A stretch of 64,000 bases of DNA from Hyphomicrobiales bacterium (GCA_021775475.1 JAJFHS010000029.1:1-64000), one strand, 5' to 3'; counted from the first letter of the stretch, positions 45,682-57,132 are shown. A program made the numbers and translations. The notes: generated from the letters alone by a model not told the origin.

Positions 45682-46293
45682 CTATGCCCCAGATGATCGA
45701 CGTGAAGTAACTCTTTTATGCCAATCTGTTAAGCATGTTAATTGATCTGGTATCTCAATAGGAGTTACCTTGCGAAAATCGATGGCAATCAACGCGGTGA
45801 TATCGGCGATGGTGTATGTATCACCGGCAACAAACTCGCGATCTTTGAGTTGCGTGTTCAACCAGTCCATGCCTGCCAGTGCACGCTCGCGGTTGGCTTT
45901 TCCCCATTCGGCAACCTGAGGCACTTCGAGGTTTTCCATGGCGGGATGAAGGTGACGGAAACAATGGGCAATGGGTTGAAGCAGACCAAATTCAACCTGG
46001 CGCTGAAACATCTCGATATGGGCTCTTTCTATCGTGGTCGTGCCCATTAAGGCGGGTTCAGGGTGAAGTTCTTCAAAATATCGGCAAATTGCAACGGTTT
46101 CACAAATAACGGTGCCGTCATCAAGTTCCAAAACAGGCACTCTTTGCAGCGGATTGAGCCGGGTAAATTCCACTGTTTTGTGTTCACCATCCATTATGCT
46201 GACCTGTTGAAACTCAACATCGATCCCCTTCTCGGCCAGGAAAACTCGAACCCGGCGCGGGTTTGGCGCTCTTTTTTCTTCATAGATTTTCAT
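45682..46293 (-). CDS. Glutathione S-transferase family protein
   Basis: GST of 203 residues: a thioredoxin-like domain (1-78) with RVRVFLAEKGIDVEF and the glutathione-binding LQRVPVLELDDGTVICETVAI, then a helical domain with DTYTIADITALIAIDF near residue 160. The ATG at 46293 gives the common N-terminus MKIYEEKRAPNPRR; the open frame extends ten residues upstream to 46323. It is the first gene of a pair with the UDG-family gene and is divergent from cobS. Confidence 0.88.
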   Translation of the reverse strand: MKIYEEKRAPNPRRVRVFLAEKGIDVEFQQVSIMDGEHKTVEFTRLNPLQRVPVLELDDGTVICETVAICRYFEELHPEPALMGTTTIERAHIEMFQRQVEFGLLQPIAHCFRHLHPAMENLEVPQVAEWGKANRERALAGMDWLNTQLKDREFVAGDTYTIADITALIAIDFRKVTPIEIPDQLTCLTDWHKRVTSRRSSGA

Positions 46294-46398
46294 ATTTGGC
46301 CTACCGCTTTTTCGTTTGTTCAATGCTCACTACAGAAAACTACACCGCTTCCCTTATGGATAATAGACATTTTCCCAACCTGTTATTAGTGTGCGTCC

Positions 46399-47163
46399 AT
46401 GAAACTGGTTACTCAATTTATCGAAGCTGCGCGTTTTTTGACGCGGGTGCCCCTTCCCTACAGCAGTCAAAAAGTCGTTGCATTTAGTGAGGCGTTTTGG
46501 ATGTTTCCGGTGGTGGGCGCTCTTATCGGGACGTTTTCCGGCGGGCTGTTTTGGGTTGCTTTGGTCATTGGGTTGCCGTCTTTTCTGACGGCCGTCATTG
46601 CTGTTGGCGGCACGATAATTTTGACCGGCGCTTTGCATGAAGATGGTCTGGGTGATGTGGCCGATGGTTTTGGCGGTGGCAAAACACGCGAACAAAAACT
46701 CAATATTATGCGCGACAGCCGGGTCGGCTCTTATGGTGTGCTGTGTCTGGCATTAATGGTGGCAGCGAGGCTTGGCGTGTTAATGGCTTTAATTGACATA
46801 TATACACCGCTCGCCACGCTTATGTTTCTGATGGCCGGTGCTGCGGTTTCGCGCGCCGCCATGGTGGGAATTGTCAGTCACCTGCCGCCGGCGCGTGTCG
46901 ATGGCTTAGCTGCTTCCCTGTCTCCTTCACATGCAAACACAATGTTGACCTATGCCGTGGCTTTAGCCATCGCTCTGGTTGCTGTGCTGCCAGTGCTGAC
47001 GGTTTTGAGTGCGGCAATGGCTGTGATCACCGCTGTTGTTGCTACAATTCTGTTTGCTGTTCTGGCGTTACGGCAGATTGGTGGACAAACGGGAGATGTG
47101 GCGGGCGCTGCCCAGCAAATTGCCGAAATTTCCTTTCTGATGGCTGTGGTTGCGTTGATTTAG
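46399..47163 (+). CDS. cobS: Adenosylcobinamide-GDP ribazoletransferase
   Basis: Membrane enzyme of 254 residues that joins alpha-ribazole to adenosylcobinamide-GDP in the last steps of cobalamin assembly. The family signature is ALHEDGLGDVADGFGGG near residue 75, followed by about seven hydrophobic helices such as AVLPVLTVLSAAMAVITAVVATILF. It stands alone: no other cobalamin gene and no cobalamin-riboswitch-like leader is visible in the 105-base gap upstream. The remaining pathway must be elsewhere. Confidence 0.92.
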   Translation: MKLVTQFIEAARFLTRVPLPYSSQKVVAFSEAFWMFPVVGALIGTFSGGLFWVALVIGLPSFLTAVIAVGGTIILTGALHEDGLGDVADGFGGGKTREQKLNIMRDSRVGSYGVLCLALMVAARLGVLMALIDIYTPLATLMFLMAGAAVSRAAMVGIVSHLPPARVDGLAASLSPSHANTMLTYAVALAIALVAVLPVLTVLSAAMAVITAVVATILFAVLALRQIGGQTGDVAGAAQQIAEISFLMAVVALI

Positions 47164-47234
47164 ATGGCCGTTCACACTATTTGAGTATCTATAGGCTAAG
47201 GTTACGCGAATTTTGAATAAAAGGGTTACCGTGC

Positions 47235-47957
47235 ATGGGGTCCAACTCTCTTACTTGGTTTGCCTTTGGCCTGCTCATCGTTGCTGCCATTGCCTTTATG
47301 GTAATTGGCGACCCGGAGAGTGCGCTGGGCATTAGTGATACGGAACTGGCGCGACTGGTGACCGGGACAGCGCTGTTGATTGTCATCGGCTCATCACTGG
47401 CAGTTTCTTATCGTGGCCGGGGCTCACTGGCCTTAAAGCAGGCGGTACTGTGGCTTGGTGCCACACTGTTTTTGATCGTTATTTATACCTATCGAGCCGA
47501 GTTCCAGACAGCGGGCAATCGTGTGTGGGCCGAACTGGTACCCGGTACGCCTATATCTCTTCAAACCACCGGTCAAAATGCCGATGGCGGCGATGTTGTT
47601 GCCATAACGGCGGATCGTGCCGGTCAATTCAGTATCTCAGCCACAGTCAACGGCACCTACGTGGAAATGATCCTGGATACCGGAGCAAGCCAGGTTGTGC
47701 TCACAGAGTTTGATGCCCGCCGTGTTGGTATCAATGTCGATGAACTGGTCTTTTCTGTGCCGGTAAAAACCGCCAATGGTGAAACCAAAATGGCCGCTGT
47801 CAAATTTGACGATGTTGATGTGGGCTCGATCAATGTATCTTCGGTTCGCGGGCTGGTGGCAAAACCTGACGACCTAGGCACCAGTCTTTTGGGCATGAGC
47901 TTTCTCAAGTCCCTCAGTTCTTTCGAAATCCGCGGCAATCAGGTCATCCTGCGACGC
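47235..47957 (+). CDS. Membrane-anchored retropepsin-like aspartic protease (TIGR02281 family)
   Basis: Clan AA aspartic protease of 241 residues. Three hydrophobic helices occupy the N-terminal half (WFAFGLLIVAAIAFMVIG, GTALLIVIGSSLAVS, AVLWLGATLFLIVIYTY), and the C-terminal half carries the single catalytic motif MILDTGASQVVLTEFDARR near residue 150, so it must dimerise like retropepsins. The later LLGMSFLKSLSSFEIRGNQ is the family flap-to-end region. The substrate is unknown. It lies between cobS and the phosphomannomutase gene, all on the plus strand. Confidence 0.88.
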
Positions 47958-47984
47958 TGAACCCCACACATAACTGCAATTAAA

Positions 47985-49493
47985 ATGGTATCAACAATGT
48001 TTCCAACACCTGTTTTTAATCTGGACGCCAATACGGCTGAATTTGAACGCCTGCCGTTCATCAAGCCTACCGGCTTTCGCGAATATGATGCACGCTGGCT
48101 GTTTGAAAAGGAAATCAATCTCTTGGGCATTCAGGCTCTTGGTCTGGGGCTGGGAACTTACCTGCATCAACAAAGTAGCCAGCCTGAAATCGTTGTTGGT
48201 CAGGATTATCGCTCCTATTCCCTCAGCATCAAACAGGCCTTGATAAATGGCCTGCTCGGAGCCGGTTGCAAAGTGCATGATATCGGGCTGGCCTTGTCGC
48301 CAGTAGCTTATTTTGCCCAGTTTAATCTCGATGTACCTGCTGTGGCCATGGTCACCGCCAGTCACAATGATAACGGCTGGACCGGGGTTAAAATGGGTTG
48401 TGACCGTCCACTGACGTTTGGGCCGGATGAAATGTCAGCGCTTAAGGATATTGTTCTGGGTGGAAAGTTTGAGCTGCGCAGTGGTGGTGAATACATCTGG
48501 GTTGATGATATGGCGCAACGCTATATGGATGATTTGAGCGCTGATAAAAAGCTTGTCCGTCCGATCAAAATTGTCGCGGCTTGCGGCAATGGCACAGCGG
48601 GTGCCTTTGCACCAGAAGTACTCAAACGCATCGGTTGCGAGGTGATACCGCTTAATTGCGATCTCGATCACTCGTTTCCCAATCACAACCCCAATCCTGA
48701 AGATTTAAAAATGCTCCATGCCTTGAGCGCTAAAGTGCTTGAAGTGGGAGCCGATGTGGGCGTTGCCTTTGATGGGGATGGTGACAGATGCGGTGTGGTT
48801 GATAATGAAGGTGTCGAGATATTTGCCGACAAGGTAGGCATTATGCTGGCGCGCGATTTATCTGCCCTACATAAAGATGCTCGCTTTGTGGTTGATGTGA
48901 AATCGACCGGATTATACAAAACCGATCCCATGCTGATTGCCAATAATGCGGTCACCGATTACTGGAAAACCGGGCATTCCTATATCAAGCGGCGCAGCCA
49001 CGAACTTGGCGCGCTGGTCGGGTTTGAAAAAAGCGGGCATTATTTCTTTAATCCGCCCCTTGGTCGCGGTTACGATGATGGGCTGGTTTCCGCCATTGCC
49101 ATTTGCGATATGCTCGGCCGCAATCCCGATAAGACCATGGCAGATTTACGCCGCGCCCTGCCCCAGACCTGGGGGTCGCCCACCATGTCGCCACATTGTG
49201 CGGATGAGGCAAAGTATGGCGTTGTCGACAAGGTGGTGGCGCATTACCAGCACATCGCCGCAACCGGCGGGCAGATTGCCGGACAGAATATTCGCGAATT
49301 GATCACGGTAAACGGCGTGCGTATTGTTTTGGCCGACGGCACCTGGGGCCTGGTGCGGGCTTCATCCAACACGCCCAATCTGGTGGTGGTGGTTGAAAGC
49401 CCGACGTCTGAGGACAACATGAAGGCAATCTTCAAGAACATTGATATGCACTTGTCTGAATACCGGCAAGTTGGCGAGTACGATCAGAAGATT
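47985..49493 (+). CDS. Phosphomannomutase / phosphoglucomutase
   Basis: Alpha-D-phosphohexomutase of 503 residues. The phosphoserine loop is VTASHNDNGWTGVKMG near residue 122, the metal-binding loop FDGDGDRCGVVDN near residue 260, and a sugar-binding KSGHYFF segment near 350, ending with the C-terminal phosphate-binding RASSNTPNLVVVVES. These match AlgC-type phosphomannomutase/phosphoglucomutase, which feeds polysaccharide and lipopolysaccharide synthesis. Either the ATG at 47985 or the one at 47997 could be the start. Confidence 0.93.
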
Positions 49494-49508
49494 TGAAATC
49501 CTGGCTCC

Positions 49509-50339
49509 CTACCAGTAAAGGCTGACGAAAAACCTTACAGCGATGAGCGCCAGGAAAGCTGCGAAAAACAGCTCAAGTTTGCGTTTTGAAATGCCGTGCG
49601 CCATGCGGGCTCCATAGGGGGCAGCGGCGACACTTGCCGGGATAACGATGGCCGCACCGATTAATGAAACATAGCCCAGTGAACCCGGCGGTAGTCCTGA
49701 GGCGCCATACCCTGCCCAGATGAAACCGATTGCGCCAGGGATCGCTATCAGCGGTCCAAAGCCGGATGATGTCCCCACCGCCTGATGCATGGAACGACCG
49801 TAAAGTGTCATCATGGTGGAAATGAAGACACCACCGCCGATGCTCATCAATGTGGAAATGATGCCGATGAATGCACCATAGATTTTTAATCCAAACCCAA
49901 AGGGGACATCTGTTCCCAGGCTCCAGCTGTCTCGCGCCAGAAACAACCGGGCGGACATTACCGTGGCACAGGTAACCCAGACCAGTTTCAACGCTGTCTG
50001 GTTTGAATACCGCGCTACCAGAATGCCTATCAATACACCCATAACCACCGGGACTGCCATCGAGCGGATAATTTTGACATCAACCGAGCCGCGAGATTTA
50101 TGAGCATAAAAAGAGCGTATTGTCGTCGGTACCATAACCAGCAGGGCTGTACCGATTGACAGGTGTATCCGCACTTCAGCATCAACACCCAAGGCCCCGA
50201 AAATTTCATACAATACCGGCACCAGAACACCGCCGCCGCCAATGCCCAGCATGCCAGAAATGAGCCCCATGCCAATACCACCTGCCAACAACGCTACAAT
50301 CAGCGACCAATGTTCAGCGATGAGAGATGTGATTTCCAT
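49509..50339 (-). CDS. TauE/SafE family membrane permease
   Basis: Integral membrane protein of 276 residues of the TauE/SafE (sulfite exporter) family. It has about eight hydrophobic segments, among them the two conserved repeats starting GIGMGLISGMLGIGGGGVLVPVL and FIGIISTLMSIGGGVFISTMM. Members export sulfite, sulfoacetate or related organosulfur anions. The start codon at 50339 touches the dusA stop, so it is the second gene of a two-gene operon with dusA. Confidence 0.9.
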   Translation of the reverse strand: MEITSLIAEHWSLIVALLAGGIGMGLISGMLGIGGGGVLVPVLYEIFGALGVDAEVRIHLSIGTALLVMVPTTIRSFYAHKSRGSVDVKIIRSMAVPVVMGVLIGILVARYSNQTALKLVWVTCATVMSARLFLARDSWSLGTDVPFGFGLKIYGAFIGIISTLMSIGGGVFISTMMTLYGRSMHQAVGTSSGFGPLIAIPGAIGFIWAGYGASGLPPGSLGYVSLIGAAIVIPASVAAAPYGARMAHGISKRKLELFFAAFLALIAVRFFVSLYW

Positions 50340-51310
50340 TATTGATCAACCAACGCCGCAGCCGCCACGATGACATCAGCATCTGCACCAGGCAAATGGG
50401 CATTTTCACTCAAATGACGTCGCCAGCGACGCGCACCGGGACGGCCCTGAAACAGGCCCAGAATGTGACGCGTAATGCGGTTCAGTGGCGTTCCTTCAGA
50501 TAATTTGCGTTCCACGTATGGCATCAGGTGTTCGATCACCTGATGGCGGCTGGGCGGCTTTGAGTCGATGCCAAAGTACAACGCATCAACGTCCGCCAGA
50601 ATATAAGGGTTTTGATAAGCGGCCCGACCAAGCATGACACCATCCACATGCTTCAGATGCGTTTTGCAATCGTCATGAGTCTCAATGCCACCATTAATGA
50701 TGATGTTCTTATTGGGAAATTTTTGTTTGAGACGATAGACCCGATCATAATCCAGAGGTGGAATATCACGGTTTTCTTTTGGACTGAGCCCCTTGAGCCA
50801 GGCTTTTCGCGCATGGACGATCAGATCGTCGACACCTGCGTCAAAAAGTCGTTGCGCCAAATCATCAAGAACAACATCAACATTTTGATCATCAACCCCG
50901 ATGCGGCATTTGACCGTGACGGGAACTTTGACCGCGTCAGACATGGCCGCAACACAGGTCGCCACCAGTTCCGGCTCTGCCATCAGGCAGGCACCAAAAC
51001 GCCCTGATTGCACCCGGTCACTGGGGCACCCTACATTGAGATTGATCTCATCATAGCCATAATGCGCACCAATAGCAGCTGCCTGCGCCAACTTAGCTGG
51101 ATCACTGCCGCCAAGTTGCAAAGCGACGGGATGTTCAGTCTCATCAAATTGCAAAAACCGATCACGATCACCATGCAGTATCGCCTCGGCGGTGACCATC
51201 TCTGAATACAGCCACGCATGTTTACTTATCAGCCGCAAAAAATAGCGGTCATAAGGGTCTGTCCAGTCCATCATCGGGGCGACAGAGAATATTTTCTGTT
51301 TATTTTTCAA
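50339..51310 (-). CDS. dusA: tRNA-dihydrouridine(20/20a) synthase
   Basis: FMN enzyme of 323 residues that reduces uridine in the D loop of tRNAs. The N-terminal SVAPMMDWTDPYDRYFLRL, the active-site cysteine in NLNVGCPSDRVQSGRFGACLM near residue 100, the VKCRIGVDD block and the INGGIE phosphate-binding turn identify DusA rather than DusB or DusC. The C-terminal helical domain is complete. It ends at the start of the TauE/SafE gene. Confidence 0.95.
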   Translation of the reverse strand: MKNKQKIFSVAPMMDWTDPYDRYFLRLISKHAWLYSEMVTAEAILHGDRDRFLQFDETEHPVALQLGGSDPAKLAQAAAIGAHYGYDEINLNVGCPSDRVQSGRFGACLMAEPELVATCVAAMSDAVKVPVTVKCRIGVDDQNVDVVLDDLAQRLFDAGVDDLIVHARKAWLKGLSPKENRDIPPLDYDRVYRLKQKFPNKNIIINGGIETHDDCKTHLKHVDGVMLGRAAYQNPYILADVDALYFGIDSKPPSRHQVIEHLMPYVERKLSEGTPLNRITRHILGLFQGRPGARRWRRHLSENAHLPGADADVIVAAAALVDQ

Positions 51311-51495
51311 GTTGTTATGATATTAATCAAAGGGTTGAACCGGGAAATAGGGATGCCTGGATTTGATCAATTGCCCAGGAGTGATCGTGGCCCCTATTGT
51401 TAAAACAAAAAAACGGTGTTGGCGAGTAATTGCTCATCAAACATACAACAAGTCGCCCACTGAAAACCCTGTAACAGGTTAAAAGGAATGCGGAA

Positions 51496-52755
51496 ATGGC
51501 AATTGAAAAAACAGATACGCTTGTAGTTGGCGCAGGCCAGGCTGGTGTTGCCATGAGTGAACACCTGAGTAATTGCGGCGTACCTCATCTGGTTTTGGAG
51601 CGCGACCGGATCGCCGAGCGCTGGCGCACGGCAAGATGGGATTCAATGGTTGCCAACGGTCCGGCCTGGCACGATCGCTTTCCCGGTATGGAGTTTTGCG
51701 ATACCGACGCCCACGCCTTTGCGCCCAAGGAAAAAGTTGCGGATTATTTTGTCGATTACGCAAAAAAAATTTCAGCTCCCATCCGCTGCGGTGTCGAAGT
51801 GAAAGAGGTACGCAGGAATATTGATCGACCCGGTTTTCGTGTCGAAACGTCTGATGGCATAATCGAAGCCAACAGCGTGGTTGCCGCCACCGGTGCTTTC
51901 CAAATTCCAGTCATGCCGAGTATCATTCCTGAAGATGCTGGTTTGACGCAAATTCATTCCAACGCCTACCGCAATCCTGAACAATTACCCCAAGGGGTAG
52001 TACTTGTGGTCGGTGCCGGAGCTTCGGGCGTGCAGATAGCGCAGGAACTTTTAGCTGCGGGAAAGAATGTCTACCTCTCGGCTGGCCCGCATGATCGCCC
52101 ACCACGAAGCTATCGCGGGCTCGACTTTGTCTGGTGGCTGGGAGTTTTGGGCAAGTGGGATGCAGTCGCCATGGAGCCCGACACCGAACATGTGACGATC
52201 TCGGTGAGCGGCGCCAATGGCGGTCACACCGTCGACTTCCGGCGTCTTGCGGCCCAGGGAATAACGCTGGTTGGCCGGACAGAAAAATTCAAAGATGGTG
52301 TGCTGACATTCGCCAGTGATCTCGCCGACAATATTGCCCACGGCGATGCAAACTACCTGTCAGTGCTGGACGAAGCCGACGCTTATGCTGCCCGCAATAG
52401 TCTTGAACTACCCGAAGAACCTGACGCCCGCAACATCGAACCCAACCCGCCATGTGTGAGCGACCCGGTTCTTGCGCTAAACCTGGCAAATGCCGGTGTG
52501 ACTACGATCATCTGGGCCACCGGCTATGCTGTCGATTTCAGCTGGCTGAAGGTTGACGTGCTGAATGAAAAAGGCAAACCGAAGCATCATCGCGGCATTT
52601 CGCCTGAGCCCGGTATCTATTTCCTCGGATTGCCGTGGCTGTCATGCCGCGGCTCGTCCTTCATCTGGGGTGTTTGGCACGATGCCAAATATCTGGCGGA
52701 TCATATTTCGACCCAGCGCAAGTATCTCGAACACCAGACAATGATGCAGCGCCGA
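51496..52755 (+). CDS. Flavin-containing monooxygenase-like NAD(P)/FAD protein
   Basis: Class B flavoprotein monooxygenase-like protein of 420 residues. The FAD motif is LVVGAGQAGVAMSEHL at the N-terminus, the NAD(P)H motif VVGAGASGVQIAQEL near residue 170, and a late IIWATGYAVDFSWL marks the ATG motif. The segment ERWRTARWDSMVANGPAWHDRFPG resembles YUCCA-type or bacterial N-oxygenating monooxygenases. The substrate is unknown. The RidA gene follows within 30 bases and probably belongs to the same transcript; RidA often deals with reactive imine or enamine by-products. Confidence 0.85.
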
Positions 52756-52784
52756 TAAGATATCTCATAGAAAGAAGATGCAAA

Positions 52785-53219
52785 ATGGCCCATACCCGCA
52801 TTCGCAAATTCAACACCAGAAAAACCTACCCCGAACAAAACCTCGACAATGATTTATGTCAGGCGGTAATCACGCAAGGTGGAAAAACTGTATACCTGCG
52901 CGGCCAATGCCCACAGGAACTTGATGATGCCCGGAATATCGACAGCCATGACCCGGTTGAGCAAACTCACAAAGTCATGCAAAATATCCGCCAACTGATT
53001 GAAGAGTGCGGCGGTAATATAGAGCATCTGGTCAAGGTGGTGGTCTACATAACCGATGTTCGTCATCGTCAAGCGGTTTATCAGACCATGGGGGAGTATA
53101 TTAAAGGGGTGTATCCGGTTTCGACCGGTTTGGTCGTCCAAGCTCTGGCCCGGCCAGAGTGGCTGGTGGAGATAGATGCAACAGCAGTGATTCCATCTTC
53201 TGACGAAGATATAGACGCG
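52785..53219 (+). CDS. RidA/YjgF family protein
   Basis: Small cytoplasmic protein of 145 residues of the RidA family, trimeric deaminases of reactive enamine/imine intermediates. The conserved active-site Arg is in ALARPEWLVEIDATAVIPS near residue 130, and YITDVRHRQAVYQTMGEYI is the usual central block. The ATG at 52785 is preferred; the open frame extends back into the monooxygenase gene by overlap only. Pairing with the flavin monooxygenase suggests it handles that enzyme's product. Confidence 0.9.
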
Positions 53220-53256
53220 TGAATTGTGATGAAATACGGCTGTAAGGGGGTCTGAA

Positions 53257-54849
53257 TTGTCCGGTGAGGTTGTCTTTTCGACAAAAGATTATTCGCTGAT
53301 CTCGCTGGATCACCTCGCATCCATCTACGCATCGCACATTTGTGCTGCCCGTATCTATCAGCTTTTTATTTTCTGGATACTGATTGAAGCGCTTTGGGTT
53401 CCGCTGGGATTTGTCATCGCAGTGCTGTTTTATGGAGTGTCGCTGATCTATGCCCTATGGGATTCTGTGTATCAACCGGGCGCTTTTTCATACTCATTTG
53501 CATACTATAATTACCGGATACTTTACGAACTCCCCTGGTTCGTCCTGGCCTGGGTGTGCTTTTATACCTACACAACATTCAAGAAGTTTTACCCGGTCAT
53601 CCTTTTTGTGGCACTTGGTTTGGGTCACAATCTCTATGTCGCCTACGTTTCATATGACAAGCGCCCGGCCGCCGAAAAATATCCTTTGGCAACCGTCGAT
53701 TTGACCCTCTACGAGAACATTTCATTCTTTGCTTTTTTAGGGGGACTGGCTGTCGTTCACCTCTATTTTCTATGGCTGTCAATGGAGGCCCAGGTAAAAT
53801 CACGCAATCTTGACAACGCTCAGCGCAAACTATTGTCGGAACATCGCGACAACGAAGGTGTTGTGAAGTCGGCTTTGAGAATCCTCAACATTCCGCCGGC
53901 AATTCGTATGGCCAGAAAACGGATTGCGGCCGCTGTGTTTCTATTTTTTTCAGGGCTCTCCAATTTTAGAAATTACCTGCTCAGCTCTGTGGTTTTCCTG
54001 TTGGTGGTCGGAAACATTCCAATAATCGCCTGGTACAGCCTTGAAATGGCAACGCTGATCAAAACCGGCGATGTTTCGCAAATTCTGCGGGGAAGCATGA
54101 TCTATGCTGCAATGGTCATGTTTATTTTGGTTACAGGTTTCCTTATGGGATATTTTATTCTGGCATTGGGGCGCTGGGCGACGAACTCAAGTCGAAAATT
54201 GATGTTGAGATCGCTGGAAGATGCGCAAGCCTTTGACCCACGCCCGCCAATTATGTTTCTACGATCATTCTCGGACGATCAGGTTGCATTGAAGCCACAA
54301 CGCGGCTTTTTCAAACAGTGGTACCTGGATGAGACCAGCAGAGTTGTAAGCCTGGATCATCTGATTTTGAAGGAGGGAACGGAAATAGGCCCCACTGTTG
54401 CTTTGGGAAATCCCGATGATCCGGTTCCCCCTTATGGCGTTGCGCGCGGTTATTTTGAACATAGTACCTGGAAAGACGCTGTGTCGAAACATTGTGATCA
54501 GGCAAAGGGGATAGTGCTGGTGATGGACACCACTGCAGGCATCGAGTGGGAGGTCGGGCATTTGTTTGATCAAAACCATATGCACAAGACGCTGGTGCTC
54601 TTAAAGCAAGATGATTGGGGAACATCTGAAGGCTACAGCCTCCTTGCCAAAGTGGCCGGGAAAACCCTGCCTGACTTCAACATGCCTGAAAAAATCAGTT
54701 CCGCATCCGCTGATTACGAAGGTGAAATTGTGGGCTTTTGGATCGGCTCATCCGGTCGTGTCAACTTCCTGATTACATCGAACCCCAACACATATTTTTA
54801 CACCATCGCACTACGCATGTTCCTGCGTGACTTGCCGAATATCCCACAA
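53257..54849 (+). CDS. Large membrane protein with a conserved C-terminal soluble domain
   Basis: I do not recognise a named family for this 531-residue protein. Residues about 25-310 contain roughly seven hydrophobic segments (for example FIFWILIEALWVPLGFVIAV and MVMFILVTGFLMGYFILALG). Residues about 320-500 form a soluble domain with the pattern PRPPIMFLRSFSDDQ, VALGNPDDPVPPYGVARGYF and GIEWEVGHLFDQ. Similar domains occur after membrane regions in other bacteria, and their order recalls nucleotide- or ligand-sensing folds such as TIR or SLOG, but I cannot confirm that. The start is TTG at 53257, with AAGGGGG six bases before it. Confidence 0.6.
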
Positions 54850-55015
54850 TGAACATCAGGGTTGAGCGTGCATCAGTTGTTCACAGTTACTCTTGAAAAA
54901 ACACTGGTGATAAACAGGTTGCGCCTATAGAATTCTGTACTCAACGGATTGTAACGGGGCTCTTGTTGGGTTTCGCAAATGACCGGTTTGGAAATTAGGT
55001 GGGGATATTCAACCA

Positions 55016-56152
55016 GTGACTTTTGTCGACCGGCATTTTGCCTGCGCCAAATTGTGCTTTCAGGGTTCTGACAAGCACACCTGGCTTGTGCCTGATGTTA
55101 AGCCCGTTCTGCAATTGCTGGTTTCGACGATAGATCGCTGTTTCAAGCTACTTTGGGCAATTTTCCTCCTTGCAGCTTTATTTAGCGCTGCTCCAACACT
55201 GGCTCAGGCACAAACGTCTGCCGATGCCATTGGTCTGGTTGAAACTTTGGCCGGAAATGCCACGGCAATCCGTGTCAGCCGAAATGTTCACTCTCTCAAA
55301 GTGGGCGATTCGATTTATTCCGGTGATACTGTGCAAACAGGTGCAAATTCCAGGCTAGGTATAACTTTCCTTGATCGCACGGTTTTTTCCCTGTCTGCCA
55401 ATGCAAAAATGGTCATCAACGATCTGGTCTATAATAGCAGTCGTGGTTCCAACAAAATGCTTGTTGGCCTGCTGAAAGGAAGCTTCGTGTTTCTTGCTGG
55501 TAATATCGCCCGGTCCGGTTCCATGACAGTTGACACTCCGGTGGCGCAGATCGGCATCCGTGGCACCCAACCCTGGGTGACAGTTGGTCCCACCACATCG
55601 TTCACCATTATGTCGGAGCGTGATGGGACAACCGGCGAATATGTCCTGTTGAGAAAAGGCACCAATAATATCATCGCCACAGTTAATCTGGCCACTGTAG
55701 GCACAACCAAAAAGTATATAATGAGCAGCCCGGCGGACGATCCGCGTCTGGTTGACAAAACCCCGACTGAGCTGCGGATTGAACCCCAACTCAAGCGCAC
55801 ATTGCAGGCAACATTGCGAACCCGGGATGCCCGTCTTGGTCAAGAAGAGCCAGGCGGCAAGCGTTTAAAAATTAAAACTGAGACCTACTATGATGTGATT
55901 GATCCTTCTTCGAATAGAAAAATTGAAATCAAAGTCGAGACAAATTCATCGTTAAATTATCCTCAGACCAAAAATACCAACGTCTATAGAATGATAAATG
56001 GTGAGTGGGTGAAAATATCCAGAAAATCAAAATTATACACCTACATCATGAACAATATTTCTGTCCCTGAAGATGCCGGGTTAGGGGAAATTACCAAGCA
56101 AAACCCACTTGCAGATCTGCCGATGTTTGATATCGGCGTCAGGCCGGAGTCG
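55016..56152 (+). CDS. FecR-domain periplasmic protein
   Basis: Exported protein of 379 residues. After a hydrophobic helix (WAIFLLAALFSAAPTLA) the FecR domain (about 65-190) shows VGDSIYSGDTVQTGANSRLGITFLDRTVFSLSANAKMVI and MTVDTPVAQIGIRGTQ. There is no sigma-factor or TonB-receptor gene nearby, so it is not a classical iron-signalling anti-sigma protein; stand-alone FecR-domain proteins often act in envelope or adhesin assembly. The start is uncertain: GTG at 55016 follows AGGTGGGGA but precedes the signal by many residues. An outer-membrane barrel gene follows after two bases. Confidence 0.7.
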
Positions 56153-56157
56153 TAACG

Positions 56158-57132
56158 ATGGCTTTTTGGACGTTGAATAAAACGCGCTGTAATAGAATTG
56201 AACTCAGCATCACTAAGGCTTCAGTCCTTAGAGTTTTGTCTTTTATGTTGTTGTTTTTCGGACTTGTTGCCAATGCCCCGGTCGTTGCGGCGGGGCAGGA
56301 AAGGCAGAAAATCCTCCCCAAAAGCCTCAAAACGACAATCACCGGACCCAATGGCGAAACCTATTTTGCCATTCCACGGCGTATTTTCCTTGAGTATGGC
56401 ATGGGATCAACCAAATCTGACAGCAACCCATTTGCCACGGTTGATATTGATGTCAAAAGGGTTACAGCAGGAGTGGATTTTGTTACCTCCTCCTTGTGGT
56501 TCTGGGGTGGTTCTTTGAACTACATTATGACCGGAGACAGCGGTTCATCTCCTTTTGCATCATCGATCGAAACCGACAAGGATATTGGCGGTGGCTCGAT
56601 CTATATTGCGCGCCAGATCATGCCAGGCCTGCAAGCCGGGGTGCGTGGTTATTACAGCTATGTGGACGGAAAATCTGTTTTCAATGGTGCCAATACCGTT
56701 ACCGAAAAATCAGACCTATATGGCTTCAACCCTTATTTTAAATATATGCTTTTTAAAAAGGATGCCCTCAAAATCACAACGGGCGCCAGCCTCAACGTCA
56801 GCTTCGGTGATTTCGACTATGTCGCCAACATTCCACCGAATTCGAGTACAAACAGCATCGTTTTGCGCATTCCAGTTACGATCAGCAAGGATTTTGGCGA
56901 GTATTTTTCAGCATCCGCTTCAGCAACCCTGAATCAGGAAATTTCGCGCGAGTCATTCGGCAATGTTCCGGCACCAGACGAAACCACGATGACACTTGGA
57001 GCCTATGGAGCTTTTAAGCTCGACAATGGTGCCAGTATCTATGCGCGGGCAAGTTTTGATGTATTTGACAGCGCTTACGATTCTTATCGTGGCACAATTG
57101 GTGTCAGCATCCCACTCCTTGGGGCCGGAAGA
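56158..57132 (+). CDS. Outer-membrane beta-barrel protein
   Basis: Predicted barrel of 325 residues with a signal peptide (FMLLFFGLVANAPVVAAG). The mature part is a series of amphipathic strands ending in ASFDVFDSAYDSYRGTIGVSIPLLGAGR, consistent with an autotransporter-like or general porin-like barrel domain. Its identity is not more precise. The start codon lies two bases after the FecR-domain stop, so the pair is translationally linked and probably acts together at the outer membrane. Confidence 0.7.
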
